This document shows positions 44,434 to 53,567 of a DNA stretch of 64,000 nt, piece by piece (the stretch's first letter is position 1; each line of letters begins with the position of its first letter). The translations under genes were made by a program, and so were the position numbers. The notes under the pieces are model-generated. The model searched no databases, was not told where the DNA came from, and saw only the letters and a program-made list of their open reading frames with translations. The DNA comes from Planosporangium sp963837285 (GTDB lineage Bacteria; Actinomycetota; Actinomycetes; Mycobacteriales; Micromonosporaceae), in the NCBI GenBank assembly GCA_963837285.1, contig CAWIMS010000001.1, positions 1,240,001 through 1,304,000 on the forward strand. The letters run 5' to 3'.

Positions 44434-45057
44434 ATGGCGAAGCGGCGCAAGGTCGGCAACCTGCTGGCGTTGGCGGTGCTCTCCTACCTGACCCAGCGGC
44501 CCATGCACCCGTACGAGCTGAGTCGGATGCTGCGCGACAACGGCGACGAGCGCAGCATCAAGTTCAACCACGGCTCGCTGTACATGGTGGTTGAGCAGCT
44601 GGCCAAGGCCGGGTTCGTGGTCGCGCGGGAAACCAGTCGGGACGGCCAGCGCCCGGAGCGCACCGTGTACGCGCTGACCGACGCCGGCCGCGGCGAGTTG
44701 CGGGACTGGCTGCGCGAGCTGGTCGAGCAGCCGCAGCACGGGTACCCGCCGTTTGTCGCCGCGCTGTCGCTGATCGCGGCGCTGCCACCGGACGAGGTGG
44801 TGGAGCTGCTGGGCCGCCGGCAGGAGTTGCTGGCCGCCGAGCGCGCCGCGATCCGGAGGTTGATCGACACCACCGTCGCCGGCGGGGTGCACCCGCTGTT
44901 CCTGGTCGAGGAGGAGTACCGGCTGGCGTTGCTGGACGCCGAGTCGGCGTTCGTGGCCGGGTTCGTCGCCAGGATCACCGATCCCAAGGACGGCTGGGGG
45001 CCGCTGTGGGCGCAGTTCCACGCCACCCGACGAGACGCGGAAGGGCAGGAGACATGA
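44434..45057 (+). CDS. PadR family transcriptional regulator
   Basis: 207 residues with a PadR winged-helix (LAVLSYLTQRPMHPYEL, then FNHGSLYMVVEQLAKAGFVV and RTVYALTDAG) and a longer C-terminal helical part for dimerisation. GGAGG site seven bases before the ATG. Overlaps the monooxygenase gene (ATGA), so it probably autoregulates this two-gene unit through the direct repeats. Confidence 0.87.
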   Translation: MAKRRKVGNLLALAVLSYLTQRPMHPYELSRMLRDNGDERSIKFNHGSLYMVVEQLAKAGFVVARETSRDGQRPERTVYALTDAGRGELRDWLRELVEQPQHGYPPFVAALSLIAALPPDEVVELLGRRQELLAAERAAIRRLIDTTVAGGVHPLFLVEEEYRLALLDAESAFVAGFVARITDPKDGWGPLWAQFHATRRDAEGQET

Positions 45058-46247
45058 ACGTTCTCATCATCGGCGGTGGCATCGCGGGCCCGGCCACGGC
45101 GATGGCCTTGCAGAAGGCCGGCATCGACGCGGTGGTGTACGAGGCGCACCCGACGAGCGCCGACGGCAACGGGGTGTTCCTCACCCTCGCCGCCAACGGG
45201 ATCGACGCGCTGCGGGTGCTCGACGTGGACGCGCCGGTGGGGTTCGCCACTCCGGGCATCACGCTGTGGAGCTGGACCGGCAAGCGGTTGGGCGAGACCC
45301 GTGCCGGCGGGACGACCGTCAAGCGGGCCGACCTGTACCAGGCGCTGCACGACGAGGCCCTGGCCCGGGGCATCCACATCGAACACGGCAAGCGGCTGGT
45401 GGACGCCCGCGACACCGGCGACGGGGTACGCGCGGTGTTCGCCGACGGCAGCGAGGCCACCGGTGACGTGCTCATCGGTTGCGACGGCGTGCACTCGACG
45501 GCGCGGCGGCTCATCGACCCGAAGGCACCCGCGCCCACGTACTCGGGCCTCATCACCAATGGCGGCTACGCGCGCGGCGTGCGGGTGGATTCGGAGCCGG
45601 GCAGCTACGAAATGATCTTCGGCAAGCGGGCATTTTTCGGGTACGCGGCCGCGCCCGACGGGGAGGTCTGGTGGTTCGCCAACCTGCCGCGCCGCGACGA
45701 GCCGGCCCGGGGCGAGTTGCGCGCGGTCAGCGGCGAGGAATGGCGCGGCCGGCTGCTTCAGCTGTTCGCCGACGACGAAGGGCCGGCTGTCCCGCTCATC
45801 GAGGCGACGCCGGAGATGCTGGCGATGACGCCGATCCACGCCATCCCGCACCTACCGGCATGGCGCCGCGGCCGGATGATCGTCATCGGTGACGCGGCGC
45901 ACGCCCCGTCGCCGACGTCCGGCCAGGGCGCCTCACTGTCCATCGAGGACGGTGTGGTACTCGCGAAGTGCCTGCGCGACCTGCCCGATGTACCGGCGGC
46001 GCTCGCCCGGTTCGAAGCGATCCGGCGACCGCGGGTGGAACGGATCATCAAGTGGGCCGCCCGCATCAACAACAGCAAGGCCGCCGGCCCGGTCGCCCGG
46101 GTGTTCCGGGACGCGATGCTGCCGACCATCCTGAAGATGACCGCCGACAGCAAGGCGCTGCGGGAGACGGTCGACTACCACATCGACTGGGACGCCCGGG
46201 TCACCGCCGCCGGGCTGGCTGGCCGGCTACGGTCGACGGGTCAGTGA
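45054..46247 (+). CDS. FAD-dependent monooxygenase
   Basis: 397 residues of the para-hydroxybenzoate-hydroxylase fold: dinucleotide motif IIGGGIAGPATAMAL at the N-terminus, a DG motif VLIGCDGVHST and GDAAHAPSPTSGQGAS. Similar enzymes hydroxylate aromatic compounds or inactivate antibiotics such as tetracyclines; the substrate here is unknown. Coupled to padR. Confidence 0.85.
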   Translation: MNVLIIGGGIAGPATAMALQKAGIDAVVYEAHPTSADGNGVFLTLAANGIDALRVLDVDAPVGFATPGITLWSWTGKRLGETRAGGTTVKRADLYQALHDEALARGIHIEHGKRLVDARDTGDGVRAVFADGSEATGDVLIGCDGVHSTARRLIDPKAPAPTYSGLITNGGYARGVRVDSEPGSYEMIFGKRAFFGYAAAPDGEVWWFANLPRRDEPARGELRAVSGEEWRGRLLQLFADDEGPAVPLIEATPEMLAMTPIHAIPHLPAWRRGRMIVIGDAAHAPSPTSGQGASLSIEDGVVLAKCLRDLPDVPAALARFEAIRRPRVERIIKWAARINNSKAAGPVARVFRDAMLPTILKMTADSKALRETVDYHIDWDARVTAAGLAGRLRSTGQ

Positions 46248-46269
46248 ATCCGAGCGGTGAATGGGGGCG

Positions 46270-46794
46270 ATGACGGTGGATGTCCGGCTACGACCGGTGG
46301 TCGAGGACGATCTGGCGATGTTCCGGCGGTTCGTGACCGAGCCGGGGTTGATCGGGCTGGACTGGGCCGGTTTCCGCGACGCCGGTGAGCCGGCGCGACG
46401 GTTCGCCACGGACGGCTACCTCGGGGCGGACAACGGCCGGCTCATGGTCGACGTGGAGCAGGAGCAGGTCGCCGCCGGGTTCGTGAGCTACCGGCACGGC
46501 GTGTACGCCGGCCTCGGTGGGTACTGGGAGATCGGGATCGCGTTGCTGCCGGAGTGGCGCGGGCGGGGGGTCGGCTGGCGGGCCCAGGCGACGCTGTGCG
46601 ACTACCTGTTCGACCACACGCCGGCCCAGCGGATCCAGGCCGGTACCCACGCGGAGAACATCGCCGAGCAGAAGTCGCTGGTGAAGGCTGGGTTCCAGCT
46701 GGAAGGCGTGGTACGCGCGTGCGAGTTCCGCGCCGGCCAGTGGCGCGACGGCTACCTCTACAGCCGGCTACGGGACGACCCGTCGCCGCTGTAG
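46270..46794 (+). CDS. GNAT acetyltransferase (RimJ-like)
   Basis: 174 residues from ATG 46270 (GGGGGCG just upstream; ATG 46261 also possible). Acetyl-CoA motif LLPEWRGRGVGWRAQ and the late NIAEQKSLVKAGFQLEGVVR pattern of ribosomal-protein/antibiotic acetyltransferases. Substrate unknown. Follows the monooxygenase after 22 bases. Confidence 0.8.
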   Translation: MTVDVRLRPVVEDDLAMFRRFVTEPGLIGLDWAGFRDAGEPARRFATDGYLGADNGRLMVDVEQEQVAAGFVSYRHGVYAGLGGYWEIGIALLPEWRGRGVGWRAQATLCDYLFDHTPAQRIQAGTHAENIAEQKSLVKAGFQLEGVVRACEFRAGQWRDGYLYSRLRDDPSPL

Positions 46795-46806
46795 TCCGGC
46801 CACCGC

Positions 46807-47211
46807 TCAGTCAACCGCCTCCGGGGCGAAGTAGTCACGCAGCAGGGCGATCTTGCCGTCGCGCACCCGGAAGATCTGCACCAGCGACATCATGGTCGTG
46901 CCGCCGTCCTCGTCGATAGCGGCGTCGATCTCGGCGATGAACACGTCCGGGTCGGCGGTGGTGTGCAGCACGTACCTGGTCTTTTCCGCGTTCGCCGGGC
47001 GCTCGGTGGTCGGCCGCCGGTAGAACTCCGCCATCCCGGTGCGGATCTCGTCGCGCCCGGCCAGGCGCCGGGGAAAGGCATGCCCTGGCGGGACCAGCGG
47101 CGCTTCGTACACCCCGTCCTCGGTGAACGTCTCGGCCAGCGCGTCGGGGTTGCGGGTCAGGGCACCGGCCCAGATGTAGCGCTCGAAGATCTCTTTGGCG
47201 GTCACGGGCAC
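46807..47211 (-). CDS. SnoaL/NTF2-like small protein
   Basis: 134 residues with the NTF2-like cone fold pattern (FERYIWAGALTRNPDALAET, then GRDEIRTGMAEFY and VQIFRVRDGKIALLRDYF). Such proteins include polyketide cyclases and ketosteroid isomerase relatives. GTG start. Downstream of the tetR gene on the same strand. Confidence 0.8.
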   Translation of the reverse strand: MPVTAKEIFERYIWAGALTRNPDALAETFTEDGVYEAPLVPPGHAFPRRLAGRDEIRTGMAEFYRRPTTERPANAEKTRYVLHTTADPDVFIAEIDAAIDEDGGTTMMSLVQIFRVRDGKIALLRDYFAPEAVD

Positions 47212-47271
47212 GATGCACTCCCCGAAGCTGTCGGACTCGTACTTCCATCGTGTCGGACCGTGTCGAGCCGT

Positions 47272-48012
47272 TCAGTCGCTTGACGTGTAGCGGGCCAGGC
47301 CGGCGATGAACACGTCGATGGCGAACTCGAAGTGCTTCATCCCGTCGTCCGCATGGAACTGCGACCGCAGCGCCATCAGCTCCGGGAACCGGTCGGCTGG
47401 CAGCGAGTCGAGGTACGCGTTGATCTCGGTCAACCGCCGGTGCGCCTCGGCCTGCCCGGCCTCGCTGCTCGGCCACATGCTCGCCTCGTACGCGAAAGCC
47501 GTGCAGTACAGCGAGAGCCCGTCGGCCGCGTACGCGATGTACTGATCGGGCAGGCCACCCGCGCGCAGGATGCCGGACACGCCTTCCATGATCAGCAGGA
47601 GGCCGGGCGTCGTCGGGATCAGCGTATGCATGACGATCCGCGCGGCCCCCGGGCTCTCCAGCATGATCCGGGTGACCGAGAAGGCCAGCTCCTTGAGCTG
47701 CTGCTGCCAGCGGGCCGGGTCGGGCTCCGGTACCCGTACCTCCTTGAAGATCTCGTCGAGCATCAGCTCGTGCAGGTCCTGCTTGTTGCGGACGTGGGCG
47801 TAGAGCGACGCCGGCCCGGTGCCGAGCGCCTCGGCCACCCGCCGCATGCTCACCGCGTCGAGGCCCTCGGTCGCCATGATCCGCATCGCCGCCGCCACGA
47901 TCGCGTCCGCGCTGAGCTGCTGCCGAGGTGGGCGCGCCGGTCGCTGCCGCCACGGCGGCACCGGTAGCGCCGCGTTGCCCTCCCGCTGATCGTCCCGCTG
48001 ATCTTCCTGCAC
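47272..48012 (-). CDS. TetR family regulator
   Basis: About 246 residues from GTG 48012. The helix-turn-helix reads AMRIMATEGLDAVSMRRVAE with SLYAHVRNKQDLHELM, and the C-terminal ligand domain resembles the TetR_C_1 type (found in TetR itself). Divergent from a large flavin monooxygenase, with a shared 84-base control region. Confidence 0.87.
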   Translation of the reverse strand: MQEDQRDDQREGNAALPVPPWRQRPARPPRQQLSADAIVAAAMRIMATEGLDAVSMRRVAEALGTGPASLYAHVRNKQDLHELMLDEIFKEVRVPEPDPARWQQQLKELAFSVTRIMLESPGAARIVMHTLIPTTPGLLLIMEGVSGILRAGGLPDQYIAYAADGLSLYCTAFAYEASMWPSSEAGQAEAHRRLTEINAYLDSLPADRFPELMALRSQFHADDGMKHFEFAIDVFIAGLARYTSSD

Positions 48013-48013
48013 G

Positions 48014-48078
48014 CGAACACTGTACTTGACGCGAATGGCGTTCGTTGCTAGAACAGTGTTCGTCAACGAACGGTGTTC
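48014..48078. promoter_or_regulatory. Divergent tetR/monooxygenase control region with operators
   Basis: Rightward promoter TTGACG (48026-48031), 17 bp, TAGAAC (48049-48054). A perfect 10-bp inverted repeat, CGAACACTGT (48014-48023) and ACAGTGTTCG (48053-48062), brackets it. Two shorter palindromes, CGAATGGCGTTCG (48032-48044) and CGAACGGTGTTCG (48066-48078), lie within and after it. Likely TetR-binding sites. Confidence 0.65.
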
Positions 48079-48096
48079 GACTCACGTGGGGGAAGC

Positions 48097-49651
48097 ATGA
48101 CAGTCCTGATCGTCGGCGCCGGGCTCGCCGGCACGTCCACGGCGATGTTCCTCGGCCTGCACGGGGTCTCGTCGCTGCTGGTCGAGCGGCACCCGAGCAC
48201 GTCCAACCAACCCAAGGCGCGGGGCCAGTCGTGGCACACGATGGAGGCGCTGCGCGTCGCCGGTGTCGCCGATCGGGTCCGCGACGCGGGCTACGACGTC
48301 GACCTCGGCATGCCGATCGTGATCGCGGAGTCGGTGACCGGCCGGCGCATCCACGAGGTGCTGCCCGAGGAGTGGCCGGACTGGTCGCACCTCACGCCGG
48401 AGCGGATGGCGATGGCCAGCCAGGAGCGCACCGAGCCGATCCTGGCCGAGCGGGCCCGGGAGTTGGGCGCCGAGATCCGGTTCAACACCCGGCTGGAGTC
48501 GTTCAGCCAGAACGGCGACGGCGTCACCGCGACGCTGCGGGACCTCGCTGACGGTACAGAGTGGACGGTCCGGGCCGACTACCTCGTGGCCGCCGACGGC
48601 TGGCGCGGTGAGATCCGCGAGCGGCTGGGCATCGGGGTGCACGGTCGCGGGTTCCTCGGGCACTCGGTGGCCGTGGTGTTCGAGGCCGACCTCGCCGACG
48701 TCGTGCAGGGACGCGAGTTCTCGCTGTTCTACCTCCAGAACCCGGCCCTGGGCGGCGGCACCGGCACGTTCGTGTCGACCGACCATCCGGGGCGGTACGT
48801 CGTGATGTTCGGTTACGACCCGGACGCCGAGCGGTTCGAGGACATGACCGCCGAGCGGTTCATCGCGCAGGTACGGGTGGCCGTCGGCATTCCCGACCTC
48901 GACGTGACGCTCGTCGACGCGACCCCGACCGGACTGGCCCACCGGGTCGCCGACCGGTTCAGCGCCGGGCGGGTGTTCCTGGTCGGCGACGCTGCGCACA
49001 CCATGCCGCCGCACGGCGGGCAGGGTGGCAACACCGCGATCATGGACGGCTTCTACCTCGCCTGGAAACTGGCCGCCGTGGTGCGCGGGTACGCCGGCCC
49101 GGCCCTGCTCGACAGCCACGACACCGAGCGGCGACCGTACGGCGAGATGATCGCGGGCCAGCAGTACACGAACATGATCCTGCGGTCGATGCCGCACCGG
49201 GCCGACGGCACCGAGGATCCACCGGTCCCGCCGGAGCAGGCGCTGCTCGGGTACCGGTACCCCGGCGGCGCCGTCGTGCCCGAGCCGGACGAGGACGGCA
49301 GTTTCTTCGAGGACCCGGCCCGGCCCACCGGGCGCCCCGGCTCGCACGCACCGCACGTGTGGCTCGACCGCGACGGCACTCGACTGTCCACAATCGACCT
49401 GTTCGGGCGCGGGTTCGTGCTGCTCACCGGGTCGACGGCGTGGGCCCGCGCGGCGGAGGAGGTGGCCGGGCGGCTCGGTGTACCGCTGACCGCGGTGCTG
49501 CTGGGCGAGAGACGAGTGGCGGACCGCGTACGGGGCGGGGGCGGACGGGGCGTCGCTGGTGCGTCCGGACCGGTTCGTCGCGTGGCGGTCGCGTGGCGCC
49601 GGGAGCGCGGACGACCTGGAGCGGGCGTTGCGCACGGTGCTCTGCCGGTAG
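48097..49651 (+). CDS. Flavin-dependent aromatic monooxygenase, C-terminal frameshift
   Basis: About 517 residues. Dinucleotide motif VLIVGAGLAGTSTAMFL, DG motif LVAADGWRGEIRE, and GDAAHTMPPHGGQGGN. Length and C-terminal thioredoxin-like domain fit polyketide or rifampicin/tetracycline-type hydroxylases. One indel near 49507; the shifted frame gives the expected end (ASLVRPDRFVAWRS, then LERALRTVLCR) with stop TAG 49649-49651, two bases before PAL-A copy 6. Probably induced through the divergent TetR. ATG 48097 has GGGGGAAG upstream. Confidence 0.82.
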
Positions 49652-49653
49652 AT

Positions 49654-49730
49654 TGACCGGCACAACTTCCCGGGAACAGTGGCCATGACGGGGCCTTGAG
49701 GCAACAACTTCCGGGAAGTTGTGCCGATCG
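49654..49730. repeat. PAL-A palindromic element, copy 6
   Basis: 77-bp element between tandem genes. Its segment 49678-49729 is exactly the reverse complement of 50041-50092 in copy 7 (52 bases). Confidence 0.95.
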
Positions 49731-49805
49731 AGCCGATGCGCCGACCGACGACATCACCCGGACTGGGCGAGGTGGCTCCACCCGGACCGCCCATACCTTT
49801 CGCCC

Positions 49806-50042
49806 ATGTCTGATGAGCTCGAAGAACTCTTCGTCCGCCGGGTCGACGTCGGGATCGCCGATGTGAACATGACGACCGAGGACGGCGTCATCAGTACCCG
49901 CATGGTGGTGGAACGGGCGACCGCCGCCGACCAGCGGACCGGGCAGGACCGGGAACTCCTGCTCGTGTACGGCGCCGAGGAGGTGCCCGCCGTCGCCGAC
50001 GCGCTGAAGATGGCCGCCGAGCGGGCCATGGCCGAGCCGTGA
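49806..50042 (+). CDS. Small hypothetical protein between inverted PAL-A copies
   Basis: 78 residues, acidic, no membrane segment (MSDELEELFVRRVDVGIADV at the N-terminus). No family recognised. No ribosome site is evident; a possible -10 (CATACCT) about 14 bases upstream would give a near-leaderless message. Its TGA stop is the outer triplet of PAL-A copy 7, and PAL-A copy 6 lies upstream in opposite orientation. Confidence 0.6.
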   Translation: MSDELEELFVRRVDVGIADVNMTTEDGVISTRMVVERATAADQRTGQDRELLLVYGAEEVPAVADALKMAAERAMAEP

Positions 50043-50112
50043 TCGGCACAACTTCCCGGAAGTTGTTGCCTCAAGGCCCCGTCATGGCCACTATTTCCGG
50101 GAAGTTGTGCCA
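50040..50112. repeat. PAL-A palindromic element, copy 7
   Basis: Between convergent genes. Left outer triplet TGA is the stop of the 78-residue gene. The right half runs into the coding sequence of the methyltransferase, whose stop TAG (50093-50091) lies inside the element. Confidence 0.95.
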
Positions 50113-50854
50113 GTCGCGTGGTAGGCGAGACCGACCTCGGCGAACGGGTCGACCTCGACCTCGTAGCCCAACTCCGCCAGCCACTTCACGACGACTTCCG
50201 GCCGGTACACCGACGAGGTGAACAGGTCGGCCCGGCAGTGCACGCCCCGGCTGTCGTGCTGGAAGTCGCCGTCGAAGCCGCAGGCCCGGTAGTACTCGCG
50301 CCGCACCTCGCTGGCCGCGTCGCTGGTCTGGTACGTGAGGATCAGGATGTCGGCGGCGCAGGACGCGGCGGCGCGCAGCGCGACCCGCGGGGTCGGGGTG
50401 TTGCCCAGCACGTTGAACGGGAACGCGACCAGGCGCGGGTGGCCGGCAGCAGCGCGGGATCCAGATCGGGCAGGTCGCGGATGTCACCCTCGACGGCCGT
50501 GCCGGCGCGCTGCGACGGGGCCGATGCGACCGCCAGGGCCAGGCGCGCCAGGGCGACCGCGCCCGGGGCGAGGTCGACGCCGAGGTATTCGAGGCCGCGG
50601 GAGACGACGGCCGGCATCAGCAGCGTGCCATCGGCGCAGCCGGCTTCGATCACCCCGCGGTACCCGTTGTCATCGATGATCTTTTCGGCCATCTGCCGCT
50701 CGACGTTGAGGAACTCGGCCACCTCGGGGGTGCGTCCGGTGATGATGTCGCGCCAGTGCTGCTCGAAGAAGCGCGCGTTGGCGCGCCGCCGGTCCAGCGG
50801 CGTCAGCCAGGCCGACCGTCGCCCAGCGATCCTGGTCAGCGCGTCAGTAGACAC
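50091..50854 (-). CDS. Class I SAM-dependent methyltransferase, frameshifted
   Basis: About 253 residues. SAM-binding motif VIEAGCADGTLLMPA with LEYLGVDLAPGAV. A one-base indel near 50445 splits the gene; the second part continues RLVAFPFNVLGNTPTPRVAL and ILILTYQTSD. GTG start 50854 overlaps the end of the CsaA-like gene. The last residues (GTTSRK and stop) are encoded by PAL-A copy 7. Substrate unknown. Confidence 0.72.
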
Positions 50855-51188
50855 GGCCGCCCAGTCTGGCGCCCCGGTCCGGGCGCAGCAGTGAGAGCGT
50901 CCCATCCTCTGCCGGCACTCCGAGGATCAACACCTCGGACCGGAACCCGGCGATGTTCTTCGGCGGCATGTTGACCACGGCCACCACCAGCGTGCCGAGC
51001 AGGTCGTCGGGACGGTACACGTTGGCGGCCTGCACGCTGGAGGCCCGCTTGCCGATCTCGGGGCCGAAGTCGACCGTCACCTTGTAGCTCGGGGTGCGGG
51101 CACGCGGAAAGTCGAGCACCTCGGTGATCCGCCCGGCGCGGACGTCGACGCGGACGAAGTCGTCGTACGTGATCGGCTCCTCGGTCAC
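50844..51188 (-). CDS. CsaA-like tRNA-binding domain protein
   Basis: 114 residues, OB-fold of the CsaA/EMAP-II type (FVRVDVRAGRITEVLDFPRA, then YKVTVDFGPEIGKRASSVQA, VVAVVNMPPKNIAGFRSEVL). CsaA is proposed to act as an export-related chaperone. GTG 51188 with GGCAGG upstream. Overlaps the methyltransferase start, so the two are coupled. Confidence 0.85.
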   Translation of the reverse strand: MTEEPITYDDFVRVDVRAGRITEVLDFPRARTPSYKVTVDFGPEIGKRASSVQAANVYRPDDLLGTLVVAVVNMPPKNIAGFRSEVLILGVPAEDGTLSLLRPDRGARLGGRVY

Positions 51189-51240
51189 CCTGCCACCCTC
51201 TCGCGACTCCCGGGCAGCGCGCATTGGCCCCACGAATTCA

Positions 51241-51674
51241 GTGTGACAGCATCGTGTCACGTGCCGGCACCTCCCGAAGGTGGATGATCGACCGGCCGCC
51301 CGCGTCACCGTACTTGGCGGCGAAGATCCTGGGCACGACCTCGGCGAACCGCTCATCAGTGTGCTCCAGCCGGGGCATCCGGTAGCTGACCACCTCACCG
51401 GCCCGGTCCATCGGGGCGTCGGCCGGCCCGAGGCGGACGGTCAGCGCCCGGATCCCGTGGTCGGCCAGGGGCGCGAACAGCGGCGTGCCGTCGACGAAGA
51501 ACTCGCCGTCGTGGCGGACGAACGGCACCTGGTACTCGGTCGGCGGCGGGGTGTCGTGGTGTACGCACAGCGGCAGGTTCATGTAGTCGTCGAGCGGGTA
51601 CGTGCTGCGCGCCGACCACAGGCCGTCGAACCGGGACTGGGCGAACTCGCCGAGCGGATTCGTTCTGGCGACAT
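51241..51674 (-). CDS. Hypothetical protein, 5' frameshift
   Basis: About 144 residues. A GGGAGGAGC ribosome site precedes ATG 51674, but the conserved-looking frame (NPLGEFAQSRFDGLWSARST, then DDYMNLPLCVHHDTPPPTEY) is shifted relative to it, so one base is probably missing near 51667. Otherwise the first in-frame ATG is 51582. No family recognised. Divergent from the ABC cluster. Confidence 0.5.
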
Positions 51675-51808
51675 CGTGCTCCTCCCCTCAGACATCGGTG
51701 CCGATTGTTCCTAACAGTAATGGCCGGGTTACCGCCTCCCCCGAAATCAGGGGTGGCTCCGGGTACCTCCGGATATCGCCGCTTGCCTGGGTTCCGTACG
51801 TTCAGCGT

Positions 51809-52720
51809 GTGGCCCTGATCACGACGAAAGCACTGACCAAGCGGTACCCGAACGACGTGACGGCGTTGTCCGAGCTGACGGTCGACGTCGAGCCCGGAAT
51901 CGTCGGTCTCGTCGGGGCGAACGGTGCCGGTAAGTCGACCCTCATCAAGATTCTGCTCGGCCTGTTACCGCCGACCAGCGGCGGCGTGCGCGTCCTCGGG
52001 CTCGACCCGGCGACCGACGCCGAGCAGGTCCGGTCCCGGGTCGGCTACATGCCCGAGCACGACTGCCTGCCGCCCGACCTGGTGGCCGCCGAGTTCGTCA
52101 CGCACATGGCCCGGATCAGCGGGCTGCCCCGGACGACCGCCCGCGAGCGGGCCTCCGAGGCGCTGCGGCACGTCGGCCTCTACGAGGAGCGGTACCGGCA
52201 GATCGGCGGCTACTCGACCGGCATGAAGCAGCGGGTCAAGCTGGCCCAGGCGCTGGTACACGATCCAGACCTGCTCCTGCTCGACGAGCCGACCAACGGG
52301 CTCGACCCGGCCGGCCGGGACGCCATGCTGGCACTGGTACACCGGATCGGCACCGAGTTCGGCATCTCGGTGGTGGTCTGCTCGCACCTGCTCGGCGAGG
52401 TCGAGCGGATCTGCGACTCGCTCATCGCGATCGACGCCGGCCGGCTGCTGCGCTCCGACCGGATCTCCGCGATGACGACCGCGACCGACGTACTCGCGGT
52501 CGAGGTGAGCGAAGGCACCGAGGAGCTGGCCGCCCGGCTGGCGGTACTCGGCCTGCACGCCACCCCGGACGGGCACGCGCTGGTGGTGCCGCTGTCCGGT
52601 GACGACACGTATGACGTGGTTCTCGGCGCGATCGCCGACCTTGACCTGCCGTTGCACCGGCTCGACCAGCGTCGCCACCGGGTCGCCGAGCTGTTCCGTG
52701 AGGAGGCCGTCCATGTCTAG
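51809..52720 (+). CDS. ABC transporter ATP-binding protein (first pair)
   Basis: 303 residues. Walker A GANGAGKST, signature YSTGMKQRVKLAQAL, Walker B LLLLDEPTNGLDP and H-loop CSHLL. C-terminal extension typical of drug/lipid exporters of the ABC-2 type. GTG 51809 start without a clear ribosome site. Overlaps the following permease by eight bases. With the next three genes it makes two ATPase/permease pairs. Confidence 0.88.
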   Translation: MALITTKALTKRYPNDVTALSELTVDVEPGIVGLVGANGAGKSTLIKILLGLLPPTSGGVRVLGLDPATDAEQVRSRVGYMPEHDCLPPDLVAAEFVTHMARISGLPRTTARERASEALRHVGLYEERYRQIGGYSTGMKQRVKLAQALVHDPDLLLLDEPTNGLDPAGRDAMLALVHRIGTEFGISVVVCSHLLGEVERICDSLIAIDAGRLLRSDRISAMTTATDVLAVEVSEGTEELAARLAVLGLHATPDGHALVVPLSGDDTYDVVLGAIADLDLPLHRLDQRRHRVAELFREEAVHV

Positions 52721-53567
52721 CCCGAGCGGGGTCATCCACGACATCGGGTACCAGCGCTACGACGGGCCACGGCTCGGGCGCGGGTACGCGACGCGTTCGC
52801 TGTACCTGCACAGCGTGCGTACCGCCTTCGGCCTGGGGCGCAGCGCGAAGGCCAAGATCTTCCCGTGGGCGGTGACGGGCATCATCACCGTGGTCGCGGT
52901 CGTCGTCACGGCGGTGCGGTCGCAGCTCGGCCGCCCGGTGATGAGCTATCTGGAGTTCCCCGGCGCGGTGAGCTTCGTGCTCATCCTGTTCTGCGCGGCC
53001 GTCGCTCCGGAACTGGTGTCCCGTGACCTGCGTACCGGGGTGCTGCCGCTGTACTTCTCCCGACCGCTGAGCCGCGCCGACTACGCCCTCGCGAAGCTGA
53101 CCGGGCTGATCACGGCGGCGTGGCTGATCCTGGCCGGGCCGCAACTGGTGATGTTCATCGGCGGTGCGTTCTCGGTACCTGGGGCGAACGCGGTCTGGCA
53201 GGAGTTCCTGCACTTCGTGCCCGGTCTGGCGCAGTCGGCGATCTACGCGGTCACGTACTCGACCCTGTCCCTGCTCGTGGCCTCGCTCGCCGGGCGGCGC
53301 GCGGTGGCCGCGGCGGTGATCGTCGCCGTGTTCGTGGTCACCACGCCGGTGGTCGGCGTGCTCAGCGTGACCGGCGGCGGGGCGGCCCATCAGCTGGCGT
53401 TCCTGGCCAGCCCGTCCACGGCGGTGCAGGGCCTCGGCAGCTGGCTGTTCGGCCTGGAAGGCATCGACGTCGGACCCTACGGACCGGTGTACGGCGTCGT
53501 GATCGCCGGTGTCGTGGTCGCCTGTGTCCTGCTCCTGCTGGCCCGCTACCGGAAGGTGGCCCGATGA
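52713..53567 (+). CDS. ABC-2 type permease (first pair)
   Basis: 284 residues with six predicted membrane helices (for example WAVTGIITVVAVVVTAV and YGVVIAGVVVACVLLLLA). The cytoplasmic N-terminus is typical of ABC-2 permeases, and APELVSRDLRTGVLPLYFSR is a common intracellular loop motif in this family. Coupled to both ATPase genes. Confidence 0.85.
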   Translation: MSSPSGVIHDIGYQRYDGPRLGRGYATRSLYLHSVRTAFGLGRSAKAKIFPWAVTGIITVVAVVVTAVRSQLGRPVMSYLEFPGAVSFVLILFCAAVAPELVSRDLRTGVLPLYFSRPLSRADYALAKLTGLITAAWLILAGPQLVMFIGGAFSVPGANAVWQEFLHFVPGLAQSAIYAVTYSTLSLLVASLAGRRAVAAAVIVAVFVVTTPVVGVLSVTGGGAAHQLAFLASPSTAVQGLGSWLFGLEGIDVGPYGPVYGVVIAGVVVACVLLLLARYRKVAR

